The notes under the pieces: model-generated
Told to the model about the DNA's origin: nothing
Databases searched by the model: none
Seen by the model: only the letters and a program-made list of their open reading frames with translations
Part shown: piece by piece, positions 29,540 to 38,362 of the stretch
Position numbering within the stretch: position 1 is the first letter of the stretch
How the letters are laid out: each line of letters opens with the position of its first letter
DNA from: an uncultured Shewanella sp.
Lineage (GTDB): Bacteria > Pseudomonadota > Gammaproteobacteria > Enterobacterales > Shewanellaceae
NCBI RefSeq assembly: GCF_947495455.1
Contig: NZ_CANLZC010000011.1
Span: 16,253-80,252, forward strand
DNA length: 64,000 nt
Reading direction: 5' to 3'
Program-made: the position numbers and the translations under genes

Positions 29540-31621
29540 ATGGGTATACAAGTAATAAAAAAAACGCCACTATTGAGCGCCGTAAACAAGAGTTCTAAAA
29601 GGGTTAAGTTAACATTATTGTCTTCACTAGTTTCGTCATTTTTTTGGTCGACAGCCGCTGTTTCGGCTCAAAATGCCGAAGAAGATAAGATGCAGAATAA
29701 GCAAGATAAGATAGGCAAGCAAAGCGTCTCTTATCCAAGCGATTCGAATATTGAAGATGTGATCACTGTCATTGGTCGAAATATTAATACGCCGCTGAAT
29801 ATTGCTGCCAATGTGAATGTTATCGACAGTACGGACATAGCTCTCAGTGGCGCGACGACATTAACGGATGTATTACGAGGACAAAGCGGTATTCAAATCA
29901 CCGATAGCAATAGTGGTCCTGTCTTTGCTATGCGGGGTTTTAGTGGTAGTCAAGCCAGCAATAACACCCTTATTTTAATGGATGGTCGCCGTTTAAATAA
30001 CATTGATATTGCCGCGCCGAGTGTGGATGCGATTCCACTGAATTTAGTGGAAAGAGTCGAGATATTATCGGGTAGTGCGGGCGTGCTTTATGGGGATCAG
30101 GCTGTGGGTGGCGTTATTAATATTGTAACCCGTTCTCCTGAGGATACCGGAGGCAAGGTGCAATTGTTAGGCGGGACACATGATACTATTGAAGGCCGCG
30201 CAAATGTATCTGTGAATATCAATGATGACTGGAGTGTTTATTTAGCCGGTAGCCAAAATAATAGCGATAATTATCGAAAACATAATAGTAATAAAACAGG
30301 TTCAATTTTAGGTCGTCTTCAATACCAAACGGCAGTGGATGATTTTTTTGTTGAAACCCGTTATTACGATAACGAGCAAGATTTACCGGATGCCTTAACC
30401 GCCGAGGAATACCAAAGGGATCCTCGCCAAGCGGGAAGCGTAATAGGCTGGCAACATGAAATGACCAATGCCAGTCGCGGTGGTTATCGTCACCAGTTTA
30501 ATGAGATCTGGGCATTGTCAGCCGATGCCACTTATACGGATTCATTAGTTAACTCCAGTTATACTTTTTCTACTGGCCCGAGTCCATTGCGAACTGAGCG
30601 AAGTTTGTTAGAACTACAGCCTAAAGTGACGGCAAGCTTTTCGACCGCATCAGGAGATATCAACCTGATTTTAGGCGTTGATTATCATTTAGGGGATGCA
30701 AAGTATACCGCTTCTTATATGAATCGTACTGATGAGCAAAACATGATCAGTGCCTATAGCCAAGTGACAGTGCCATTAACCTCATCCCTCAGCTTAGTGA
30801 CGGGTGGGCGTTATGCTTATGTCGAAGATGAATTAACTGATATGACAGCGTTTCCTGAGGGCGTTGATTTAGATAATGATGCGACGGCATTTGAATTAGG
30901 CCTGAATTATAGACCGACAAATGCGCATCGTTTGTATGTGCGGGCTGAGACAAATTATCGCTTCGCGAAGGTCGATGAGCAAACATACACTTCACCGGGG
31001 GTGTACGGTCTAAAGCCACAAACAGGTGAGTCCTATGAGGCGGGGTGGGATTGGGTCGGTGCCAAGCAAACCCTAAGGCTTAATGCATATCGCCTCGATT
31101 TAGAAAATGAAATATTATTCGATTCATCTGCAGAATCACCTAGTGGTGGGTATTATGGTGCCAATATCAATGCTGATCCCAATAGGCGTTATGGTGCTAG
31201 CCTAGATTGGGATTGGCAAGTATTAAGTGCTTGGCAAGTCGGTCTCGATTATAATTATATTGATGCCGAATTTACCAAGGGAGAGAATAAAGGTAAGGCG
31301 TTGCCTTGGGTGGCTAAGCATACGGCCAGAGCCTTTAGTAGTGTGGATGTGACTGAAGATTTACAAGCCTTTATTGAGGCGGTTTATCATGGCCGTCAAT
31401 ATTTACAAGGGGACTTTGCTAATGTCGGTCCCAAAATTGATGGCTATACTCTGACCAATATCGCACTGAACTATACCCTTAATGATTGGCTCGGCAGTAT
31501 TCGTGTGGATAATCTGTTTAATCAAAAATACGCTAGTTCAGGGAATTATCAGTATGGTGCCGACACTTATTATCCCGGCAGCGAAAGACAATTAACCCTA
31601 TCTATTGGCTACAGTTTTTAG
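29540..31621 (+). CDS. btuB: TonB-dependent outer-membrane receptor, probably for vitamin B12
   Basis: A 693-aa outer-membrane receptor. Residues about 1-44 form a long signal peptide (ending VSAQ). A linker with the TonB box-like EDVITVIGR (about 72-80) leads to the plug domain (TLTDVLRGQSGIQI, PVFAMRGFSGSQ, ILMDGRRLNN, VERVEILSGSAGVLYGDQAV, GGVINIVTR), then a 22-strand barrel ending in LTLSIGYSF with a terminal phenylalanine. The cobalamin riboswitch upstream argues for corrinoid uptake, although the protein is longer than E. coli BtuB. AAAGG sits near the ATG. Energised by TonB-ExbB-ExbD. Confidence 0.88.
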   Translation: MGIQVIKKTPLLSAVNKSSKRVKLTLLSSLVSSFFWSTAAVSAQNAEEDKMQNKQDKIGKQSVSYPSDSNIEDVITVIGRNINTPLNIAANVNVIDSTDIALSGATTLTDVLRGQSGIQITDSNSGPVFAMRGFSGSQASNNTLILMDGRRLNNIDIAAPSVDAIPLNLVERVEILSGSAGVLYGDQAVGGVINIVTRSPEDTGGKVQLLGGTHDTIEGRANVSVNINDDWSVYLAGSQNNSDNYRKHNSNKTGSILGRLQYQTAVDDFFVETRYYDNEQDLPDALTAEEYQRDPRQAGSVIGWQHEMTNASRGGYRHQFNEIWALSADATYTDSLVNSSYTFSTGPSPLRTERSLLELQPKVTASFSTASGDINLILGVDYHLGDAKYTASYMNRTDEQNMISAYSQVTVPLTSSLSLVTGGRYAYVEDELTDMTAFPEGVDLDNDATAFELGLNYRPTNAHRLYVRAETNYRFAKVDEQTYTSPGVYGLKPQTGESYEAGWDWVGAKQTLRLNAYRLDLENEILFDSSAESPSGGYYGANINADPNRRYGASLDWDWQVLSAWQVGLDYNYIDAEFTKGENKGKALPWVAKHTARAFSSVDVTEDLQAFIEAVYHGRQYLQGDFANVGPKIDGYTLTNIALNYTLNDWLGSIRVDNLFNQKYASSGNYQYGADTYYPGSERQLTLSIGYSF

Positions 31622-31655
31622 TTATTGATAATCTATAAGTGTTACTCAAAAAGTG

Positions 31656-31692
31656 CCCCCTTATTAAGAGCCCTTCACTCTTAATAAGGGGG
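31656..31692. terminator. Bidirectional hairpin with adjacent poly-G tract
   Basis: Perfect 15-bp stem CCCCCTTATTAAGAG / CTCTTAATAAGGGGG with a 7-base loop between convergent genes. A run of 12 G (31688-31699) overlaps its right arm. On the reverse strand the stem is followed by CACTTTTT, so it can end the barrel gene transcript as well. Confidence 0.8.
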
Positions 31693-31711
31693 GGGGGGGA
31701 AGGAGCATTCA

Positions 31712-32374
31712 TTAAAAGGTGTAATTTAATCCTAAGCTTAGCTGCGATAGGGTTGTTGTGACTTTTTCCTGCCCATGAACTGATACAATGTGAGTATTAT
31801 CTAAAGTCATTTTTGCGTGCTCATAGCTAAATTTACATGTGACGCGATGACTAATTGTAGCATTCAATCCTACACCTAAATAATAACCAACCCCTGTATA
31901 ATCGTCTGTAAACGTAATCGTTTCGTTAGTAGGGTAATAATTATCTTGAGTGATAAATTGTACTTTAGTATTGATTTTTGTATAACTGATCCCTGCTGTC
32001 GTGAAGGCCGAAAAGGTATCATTGAATTGCCAGCTAATTTTTGGGCCCAGTGCCATATGCGTTAGCGAAAGTGCATTATAGGTACTATTAATAAAGGAAT
32101 AATTTTTTTCGTTTATGATTAATTCTTTTATGTTTTCTTCTTTATCTGTTGTGTTAACGTTGGTGGATATACCTGCTTCAAGAGCCAAGATGTCATTAAA
32201 TTGGTATCCCATATGTAAGCCATAACTATTGGTGCGGTTATTGATGCCTACATCAGCCATTGATAATTTGACTGTGCCAAATTGACCACCAAGATAAAAG
32301 CCTTCAGTACTTGCATGAACTTGAGTGATATGTGCCGTGGTGAGTATCATTGCCGCAATGGTTGTTTTGTTCAT
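31712..32374 (-). CDS. Outer-membrane beta-barrel protein (paralog 2 of 2)
   Basis: A 220-aa small porin-like barrel. Residues 1-21 are a signal peptide (ending VHAS). The mature part has alternating strands: EGFYLGGQFGTVKLSMADVG, SYGLHMGYQFNDILALEAGI, LSLTHMALGPKISWQFNDTFSAF, GYYLGVGLNATISHRVT and the C-terminal SLGLNYTF with a terminal aromatic residue, typical of eight-stranded OmpA/OmpX-like barrels. It shares layout and the motif FYWQFNDTFSAF/ISWQFNDTFSAF with the upstream gene, so the two arose by tandem duplication. Function unknown. The gene order and direction suggest either one transcript or separate promoters in the 200-base gap. Confidence 0.8.
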   Translation of the reverse strand: MNKTTIAAMILTTAHITQVHASTEGFYLGGQFGTVKLSMADVGINNRTNSYGLHMGYQFNDILALEAGISTNVNTTDKEENIKELIINEKNYSFINSTYNALSLTHMALGPKISWQFNDTFSAFTTAGISYTKINTKVQFITQDNYYPTNETITFTDDYTGVGYYLGVGLNATISHRVTCKFSYEHAKMTLDNTHIVSVHGQEKVTTTLSQLSLGLNYTF

Positions 32375-32574
32375 TTTTTAGGTAAGTGATCCTATTTAGT
32401 CAGGATAAATAGGGAACAGAGAATTTTTTTAACATGCTGAAATATATGTTATTATAGACTGTTCCCTGACTTCAAATGTGCCAGAAATATGGAGGGCTAG
32501 CGCCGTTGATTATGACCTAACGAGTTGAAATCTACTTAGGTCATATTAGAAAAGACCTGGCTTAAACAATGGTC

Positions 32575-33273
32575 TTAAAAGGTATAATGTAACCCTAGGC
32601 TGAATTGCGAAAGTGTTGTATCCAATTTAATGTTATCGATATTGATATCGTAATAGTCTTCGTTATATGAATAAACATGACTATTTTCTAGATAGACTCT
32701 AGTGTAGTCATAGCTTAAACGTAGCGTTAAACTTTCAGTGAGTGCGCTGTCAAATCCAACACCTAGTGTATAGCTGAATCCATCATAATTATCTGAGCTA
32801 TGTGTGTGTCCGTAGGCGTCCAATGTTCCGTCATAAACGGCATAATTATCTATTTGACAGTCAATATTCATGCTTGTATAGCTTACCCCCATTTTTGCAA
32901 AGGCTGAAAAGGTATCATTAAATTGCCAGTAAAATGTGGGTGTTAAACTAACACTGGTTGCCGAAAATTCAGTTTTAAAATTGGTATAATCACTGTGAAC
33001 ATAATCTTCATATTCGTAATATGACTCAATAATGGTTTCATTATGATGAAAGTCTGCTGTTTTTGAGATTTTTGCTTCTAAAGCAAACCAGTTTGTAAAT
33101 CGATAACCCGCGTAAATACCGTAGTTGTTTGCATGTTCATTGATTGAGGTGTCGGCAATTTTTAATTGGCCTCGACCAAATTCCCCTCCAAGATAGAATC
33201 CTTCGGTTTGCGCGATGGCAGAAGCGCTACATGTAGTGGTCAAGATGAATGCGGCAATAATCGTTTTTTTCAT
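32575..33273 (-). CDS. Outer-membrane beta-barrel protein (paralog 1 of 2)
   Basis: A 232-aa barrel with signal peptide MKKTIIAAFILTTTCSASAI. Strands include EGFYLGGEFGRGQLKIADTS, NNYGIYAGYRFTNWFALEAK, LTPTFYWQFNDTFSAFAKMG and the C-terminal SQFSLGLHYTF. The extracellular loops are rich in Tyr, Asp and His (YYEYEDYVHSD, GHTHSSDNYDG) and differ most from the neighbour, consistent with diversifying surface loops after duplication. The two genes probably act in surface adaptation, but no function can be assigned. Start ATG 33273. Confidence 0.8.
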   Translation of the reverse strand: MKKTIIAAFILTTTCSASAIAQTEGFYLGGEFGRGQLKIADTSINEHANNYGIYAGYRFTNWFALEAKISKTADFHHNETIIESYYEYEDYVHSDYTNFKTEFSATSVSLTPTFYWQFNDTFSAFAKMGVSYTSMNIDCQIDNYAVYDGTLDAYGHTHSSDNYDGFSYTLGVGFDSALTESLTLRLSYDYTRVYLENSHVYSYNEDYYDINIDNIKLDTTLSQFSLGLHYTF

Positions 33274-33750
33274 GATTTTTATAAAATAATATGAGTCGTT
33301 CTGAATATGAGGTGGCGGAGATTAGCATTTGGTTTTAACAATTGAAACACTCTATAAACTAAAGTATTAATCCCTGATATTAATAGTTTTGTGAATGTTC
33401 ATTGATTTGATAGAGAGGGTTAATCATGACATTTTTCATCAAAATGAAAAATCGGTCGCTTTAGGCTATTATCGATCGTTTACTGATCAATTGTGGTTTT
33501 TATGTTTAATAATTGTGGGTGTACTTGAAGGTTAGGCTCTTAAATTGATGTATAATAAATGAATGCTTCTAATTGAATTTTATAAGTAAAAATAATGATT
33601 TTTGATTGTAAATTTTGATTTAAATCCTATTTTTACCCCCTAAAATAGTGGAAACTTGTTAAGCTAGATAAGATTAGGCGTTGTTTTATTTAAAGATCAA
33701 ATGACGTTGTTGTTAAATAATATTAAAAATAAGAAGGTTTAAAACTTCAG
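33274..33750. other. Gene-free AT-rich spacer
   Basis: About 477 bases between divergent genes. It must hold the promoters of the barrel genes and the HDOD gene. I see no ORF, hairpin or repeat worth naming. Confidence 0.45.
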
Positions 33751-34482
33751 ATGACAGATCTTGAGCAGCAGGTATTTACTCAAGTACATGCGATTATTGG
33801 CAATGAAGAGCAAGTAATTGGGCGTAGAGGGATCCTTATTCCTTTAAAGAAAGCCATTATTGCCCAGAGCGATGTGCGTAATGTGATTGATATTGTTTCA
33901 TCGGATCCCGCTTTATCGGCTCATTTATTATGGCGAAGCCATTGCGCAGATTGTGTGGGGATGGGGACGCATAGGAACCGATCATTAAAAGATGCCTTGG
34001 TTCGTTTAGGTCAGATTAATATTTACCGTTATGCGTTTAGTTTTTATTTAAAAGAGCGTTTGGATGAATTAGCTGAACCTTATAAAAAACTGGTACAAGG
34101 TTATTGGACCTTGACTGAGGAGATCGCCAGTGAGGCTCTGGAAAATTTGCAAGGAGTAAAAAGCAAAGGGATTAATCCTGATGAGGTGCAAACGTTAGCA
34201 TTATTTAGCGTGTTCGGCGAAATTATCGTATTAAGTGCTTTTGCCTATTTAAATGATACTGCAGTAAAGCCTTACCCTTTAGGCGTGCTGAAATCTTTAA
34301 TCGATAATCATCAACAAACACTGACTCTGCAAGCATTTGCACAATTAGGGCTCGATGATGATTTGCGTGACGAGTTTATGATTGCTCATAATTTACAAGC
34401 ATCCACTGAAATGTCTTCTGCGGGAATGATATTGCAGGTTATTTTAGAAAAAAGAAATTTATTGCTTAATCCTAAAAAATAA
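33751..34482 (+). CDS. HDOD-domain protein
   Basis: A 243-aa protein with an HDOD domain, a helical metal-free relative of HD phosphohydrolases common in signalling proteins. The telling segments are IDIVSSDPALSAHLLWRSHC (about 46-65) and SLKDALVRLGQINIYRYAFS (about 74-93). The HD metal-binding residues are missing, as expected for HDOD. No extra domain is attached. Such proteins usually link to second-messenger or two-component signalling. It is convergent with metR and shares a hairpin at the gene ends. Confidence 0.8.
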   Translation: MTDLEQQVFTQVHAIIGNEEQVIGRRGILIPLKKAIIAQSDVRNVIDIVSSDPALSAHLLWRSHCADCVGMGTHRNRSLKDALVRLGQINIYRYAFSFYLKERLDELAEPYKKLVQGYWTLTEEIASEALENLQGVKSKGINPDEVQTLALFSVFGEIIVLSAFAYLNDTAVKPYPLGVLKSLIDNHQQTLTLQAFAQLGLDDDLRDEFMIAHNLQASTEMSSAGMILQVILEKRNLLLNPKK

Positions 34483-34501
34483 GGTATGTGATGGGGAAAC
34501 C

Positions 34502-34525
34502 GACCTCAAGTATCCATTTGAGGTC
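34502..34525. terminator. Bidirectional hairpin between HDOD gene and metR
   Basis: GACCTCAA (34502-34509) / TTGAGGTC (34518-34525) stem with an 8-base loop. It lies between convergent stops; the T-run is weak in both directions. Confidence 0.6.
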
Positions 34526-34550
34526 AGTTATTTCCTTGTTAATGGCTCCA

Positions 34551-35456
34551 TTATTCTTTTGTTGATTGTCTATTTAGCCCTTCTTCGGCAACAAGTTTAA
34601 GCCAATCTAGTGCTAATTTACTGGTCGTATTATGAGGACGGTAAGCCCCAAATAAAGGCCTAATTAAGCCTTCTTTACCCAATGAGATACTGGTTAGACT
34701 CAGGCCATGTGCTTCTTTTATTGACCAAGAAGGAAGCGCAGCAATACCATCTTTACAGGCTATTCTTTGTAGCAACATCATGGTGAGGTCACAGTGAATT
34801 TGAGGGCCAGGTCTAATGCCTGCTGGTTCTAAAAAATGGCGATAAATATCCATTCTTTCAATGGGAACCGGGTAACTTAGAATAGGGTGTTTGGCTAATT
34901 GCTCAGGTGTGACATAAGCTTCATTGGCTAACGGATGATCGCTTGCAACCACCAATTTCACCTCAAAATCAAATAGGTGTTGATATTCCAAAGATGGATT
35001 AGGAACAGGATCTGAGGTTAGCACAACATCAAGAGAGTTAGCTTCCAATGCTTTCAGAGAATCAAAGAGATATCGGCTGGATAAGTCTAAATTAGCTCGT
35101 GAATATTGTTGCCTAAAGCGGGTCATGACTGGCATTAACCAACGAAAACAACTGTGACACTCTATGCCGACACGCAATAAATGATGTTCAGTATTGACGC
35201 CTTGTTTTAATTCATGTTCTGCTTCCATGACTCTAGGTAAAATATCTTCTGCAAGCTGGAGTAATCTTATGCCTTCGGGCGTAAAGGCTAGGGGTTTGCT
35301 CTTGCGGACAAAAATCCCCGCACTTATTCGCGTTTCAAGCTCTTTTATTTGATGAGATAAAGCCGATTGAGTCACGAAACGTTTTGCTGCTGCACCTGCT
35401 AAACTGCCTGTTTCTTTGAGGGCCATTAGGGTACGTAGGTGTCTAAGCTCTATCAT
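34551..35456 (-). CDS. metR: Methionine-biosynthesis transcriptional activator
   Basis: A 301-aa LysR-type regulator that uses homocysteine as coactivator and activates metE and related genes. It aligns with E. coli MetR: MIELRHLRTLMALKETGSLA with the winged helix QSALSHQIKELETR, IFVRKSKPLAFTPEG, GIECHSCFRWLMPVM (E. coli IECHSCIQWLTP), FDFEVKLVVASDHPLA, SYPVPIERMDIYRHFLEPAG and IACKDGIAALPSWSIKE. Start at ATG 35456. Three MetJ boxes lie 74 bases upstream and a MetR-like half-palindrome (TGAAATTAATTCG, 35491-35503) nearer, as expected for MetJ repression and autoregulation. It diverges from a BASS-family transporter gene. Confidence 0.93.
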   Translation of the reverse strand: MIELRHLRTLMALKETGSLAGAAAKRFVTQSALSHQIKELETRISAGIFVRKSKPLAFTPEGIRLLQLAEDILPRVMEAEHELKQGVNTEHHLLRVGIECHSCFRWLMPVMTRFRQQYSRANLDLSSRYLFDSLKALEANSLDVVLTSDPVPNPSLEYQHLFDFEVKLVVASDHPLANEAYVTPEQLAKHPILSYPVPIERMDIYRHFLEPAGIRPGPQIHCDLTMMLLQRIACKDGIAALPSWSIKEAHGLSLTSISLGKEGLIRPLFGAYRPHNTTSKLALDWLKLVAEEGLNRQSTKE

Positions 35457-35490
35457 TTTATCTCCACATGATTATTGATCATGTTGCTCT

Positions 35491-35503
35491 TGAAATTAAT
35501 TCG
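35491..35503. promoter_or_regulatory. Candidate MetR binding site
   Basis: TGAA-N5-TTCG, one mismatch from the MetR consensus TGAA-N5-TTCA. It lies 35 bases upstream of the metR start, where autoregulation occurs in enterics. Confidence 0.45.
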
Positions 35504-35529
35504 ATTGCGAAGGAGCAGACTATCACAGT

Positions 35530-35553
35530 AAACGTCTAGACGTCCAGACGCCT
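35530..35553. promoter_or_regulatory. Three tandem MetJ boxes between metR and a BASS transporter
   Basis: AAACGTCT (35530-35537), AGACGTCC (35538-35545), AGACGCCT (35546-35553). Each matches the 8-bp MetJ box AGACGTCT at six or seven positions. They lie 74 bases from the metR start and 284 bases from the transporter start, so they may serve either gene or both. Confidence 0.85.
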
Positions 35554-35836
35554 GAGCGAACTATTTTTATCGTGTATACGTATTGGAATGGATTTTTGAA
35601 AATATTTAAGATGAGTATTTTTCAAGCTAAGGGGGCGAGTTGAGCTAACACATAGATCGAAACGCGTTTTAAATTGTACAGGTGTGCCAATTATGTGGTC
35701 ATCAATGTTAAATAGCTGTATAACAATCGAGATTTGTTATTTGTTATTTGTTTTTTTGTATTTTAAGTCTATTTATGTTGAAGTGATTTGAGTTGGGTGT
35801 TTTTTATCCTTTTTTAAGCTTGTATAAGGAAAGTGT

Positions 35837-36748
35837 ATGTTATCTCTTGTTACACGAACTTTCCCTTTTTGGGTATTATTAGTCGTGGGTGCTGCGTTTG
35901 CTAAACCTGACTTTTTTATTGACTTTGCTGGAAGCATTTCCCCATTACTTGCTGTGATCATGCTTTGTATGGGGTTAACCTTAACACCTTATGATTTTTC
36001 TTTGGTATTGAAGAAAAAACGAGTGGTGGGTTTGGGTGTGTTATTACAATTTATTCTAATGCCTTTTTTTGCTTTTTGTATTGCGAAAGTTTTACAGCTA
36101 AATGATGATTTATTGATTGGAATGGTATTGTTGGGAAGTGTCGCAGGGGGGACGGCTTCTAATGTCATTTGTTTTTTAGCAAAAGGTAATGTGGCATTAT
36201 CCATTACTATGACAGCCACATCGACTTTATTGAGCGTTGTGCTGACTCCATTTCTTGTTCAACTGCTGGTTGGAAAGGTGGTCGATGTTCCGTTATTAAG
36301 TATGCTGTTGAGTATGATAAAAATCGTGCTGCTTCCCGTTTTTATTGGTTTATTGATGAATACATTTTTATCGAATGTGATAAAGCGTGTGACTCGATGG
36401 TTGCCTTTACTGTCTATGTTATCCATTGCCTTTATCATTGGTATTGTGGTGGCACTTAATGCGAATAATATCGAATCTATGGGATTTATGGTGATGTTAG
36501 CTGTGGTGTTGCATAATGGATTGGGGCTCTTGAGTGGTTACTGGGGGGCAAGATGTTTTGGCTATGAAGAAGCGATTTGTCGCACCATTGCCATAGAGGT
36601 AGGAATGCAAAATTCTGGGCTTGCTGTTGCATTATCAATGAAATTCTTTAATGCGATTACAGCACTGCCTGGTGCGATTTTTAGTATTTGGCACGTGTTG
36701 TCTGGCAGTCTACTAGCGAGTGTGTGGTCATACAAGACTAAAGCATAG
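35837..36748 (+). CDS. BASS-family (bile acid:sodium symporter-like) transporter
   Basis: A 303-aa membrane protein with about nine helices of the bacterial BASS family. Recognisable segments are LLAVIMLCMGLTLTPYDF, the crossing helices SVAGGTASNVICFLAKGNVALSI in two parts and IEVGMQNSGLAVALSMKFF with the Gly-Met-Gln-Asn-Ser-Gly motif. Bacterial BASS proteins carry organic anions such as pantoate, keto acids or sulfur-containing acids. The divergent metR and MetJ boxes in its upstream region suggest a methionine-linked substrate (for example a keto acid of the methionine cycle), which is inference. Start ATG 35837 with AAGGAAA upstream. Confidence 0.88.
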   Translation: MLSLVTRTFPFWVLLVVGAAFAKPDFFIDFAGSISPLLAVIMLCMGLTLTPYDFSLVLKKKRVVGLGVLLQFILMPFFAFCIAKVLQLNDDLLIGMVLLGSVAGGTASNVICFLAKGNVALSITMTATSTLLSVVLTPFLVQLLVGKVVDVPLLSMLLSMIKIVLLPVFIGLLMNTFLSNVIKRVTRWLPLLSMLSIAFIIGIVVALNANNIESMGFMVMLAVVLHNGLGLLSGYWGARCFGYEEAICRTIAIEVGMQNSGLAVALSMKFFNAITALPGAIFSIWHVLSGSLLASVWSYKTKA

Positions 36749-36934
36749 GTTGGTAAGTACGTTGGTTTATTAATTTATTGTTTTTATTTTGTTTTTTATT
36801 AAGAGTTTCAATTTATTTCAGAGGCTAAATATAGATTTTAAGTATATTTTATAAGATTAATTAGACTATACTGATATTATAGTTTAAAAGTCAGTGTGTT
36901 AAGTCTATTGTTTTCAGTTCAATAAAAGGTGCTT

Positions 36935-38362
36935 GTGTCTAAAATTAGTGTAAAGCAAGAAGATTCATTCTCCATAAAATTTATTCATCAATTAAAAGTC
37001 GGTGAAACTCGCCATCTTGGCTTGTACTTTTTCTTTCCAAAAGAGATGGGGATCAGTACTAAAAGTATTGATGAAGAAGAATACTACCACTCAGGGATCA
37101 CGGGAAGGCGTTCTTATCATTCTCCTGGAATCCACCTTCCTCTAGTGCAAAGTCGTTTCATTAGCCAGAAAAAACGCACTATTGAAGAGTTTCGTTTATA
37201 TTTGAATTTGTTTGCTTATCAATTTGCTGTCGCGACAGAAACCGATTGCAAAGAGCTTAGACAAATAGAAGTCGCCAGTGAGTTTTATCCCGCATTAAAT
37301 GAGCTTTCTAATCAAGTTTTTCAATTGTTAAAGCGTTTTAGGCGTAATGAGCCTAGCGATCCTAAATGGAAGTCGTATTTTGAAAATGCAGATAATTATC
37401 TATCTTGGCTTTGTGAGCAAGAGTTACTGAAATTGTTAGCATATTCTCCAAGAGATAGTGCTTATAGCGAAAGCTATGATGCTATTGTTCAGTTTTGTCG
37501 TAAAGAAAATGAATATCGTCAGCAGCGGCAATATAATTCAGCTCAAACTATTAAAGATCCTAATCGTATCGCCAATAAAATGTTATTACTGAGACGATTG
37601 ATCCAGCAAGGTGTGGTATTAAAAGAAGAGAAAAAGCTTTTAGGTGTTGGTCTTAAAAAAATGACGACAGGCATTGCAACGTCATTAGTCATGATAGTGG
37701 TATCGAGTTTAATTATTAAAGCGCAAGGTGTATTTAGCGGATTAACCACAAGTTTAGTGCTTGCTCTTGCGGTGATTTATGGTTTTCGTGAAATTTTCAA
37801 AGAAGATATGCGCAATGTTTTATGGAAGTTTATTCGTAAAGGCCGGCCTAGATGGAGTCGAACATTATTGGATACAACGAGTAAATTGCTTGTTGCAAAA
37901 CAACTCGTTTGGTTAGACTTTATTCGTAAAAGTGATCTACCAGTTGCTGTTGCTGATATTTTAAAGCAACGAAATAAACAAAATAAGGTTGACTCAGAAA
38001 TTTTGCATTATGGGGTTTACACTAAAGTCACCAATAAAGATTTTCTCGCGGGTTATTCAACTATTCAAGAGCAAATTAATTTTAGTTTGTCGCCTTTTGC
38101 TCGTTATTTAGAAAGAGGAAAAGCAAAGATTTACACTGAAAGTGATGGAAAGGTTAGCCATGCATCCGTTGAAAGGCGTTATCAAGTTAATGTGGTAGTG
38201 GTATCTAGAATGAATAAGCAAGACATGCGTTATGCTAGGTATAAAATTACCATGAATCGTTCAAGTATCATTGAAATTAGTGAGAGTGAACTACCGAGTC
38301 AATTTACTCATCTTAATGACCTTTCTTCGGAGGAGAAATCGTTAATGGATCGTGCCGTGTAA
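36935..38362 (+). CDS. Uncharacterised protein with two membrane helices
   Basis: A 475-aa protein read from GTG 36935 (MSKISVKQEDSFSIKFIHQL), with AAAAGG five bases upstream; a GTG two codons earlier overlaps that site. The N-terminal 230 residues are soluble and rich in charged and aromatic residues. A pair of hydrophobic helices follows (about 249-266 ATSLVMIVVSSLIIKA and 268-285 GLTTSLVLALAVIYGF), then a basic 190-residue C-terminal part with RKGRPRWSRTLLD and a strand-rich end. I recognise no family. It is convergent with the sensor gene, and the two overlap by 50 bases at their 3' ends. Confidence 0.7.
   Translation: MSKISVKQEDSFSIKFIHQLKVGETRHLGLYFFFPKEMGISTKSIDEEEYYHSGITGRRSYHSPGIHLPLVQSRFISQKKRTIEEFRLYLNLFAYQFAVATETDCKELRQIEVASEFYPALNELSNQVFQLLKRFRRNEPSDPKWKSYFENADNYLSWLCEQELLKLLAYSPRDSAYSESYDAIVQFCRKENEYRQQRQYNSAQTIKDPNRIANKMLLLRRLIQQGVVLKEEKKLLGVGLKKMTTGIATSLVMIVVSSLIIKAQGVFSGLTTSLVLALAVIYGFREIFKEDMRNVLWKFIRKGRPRWSRTLLDTTSKLLVAKQLVWLDFIRKSDLPVAVADILKQRNKQNKVDSEILHYGVYTKVTNKDFLAGYSTIQEQINFSLSPFARYLERGKAKIYTESDGKVSHASVERRYQVNVVVVSRMNKQDMRYARYKITMNRSSIIEISESELPSQFTHLNDLSSEEKSLMDRAV

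Noticed and set aside
31688..31699. Poly-G tract considered as a phase-variable switch of a coding frame
   Set aside because: It is intergenic, downstream of both neighbouring genes, so frame switching is not possible.
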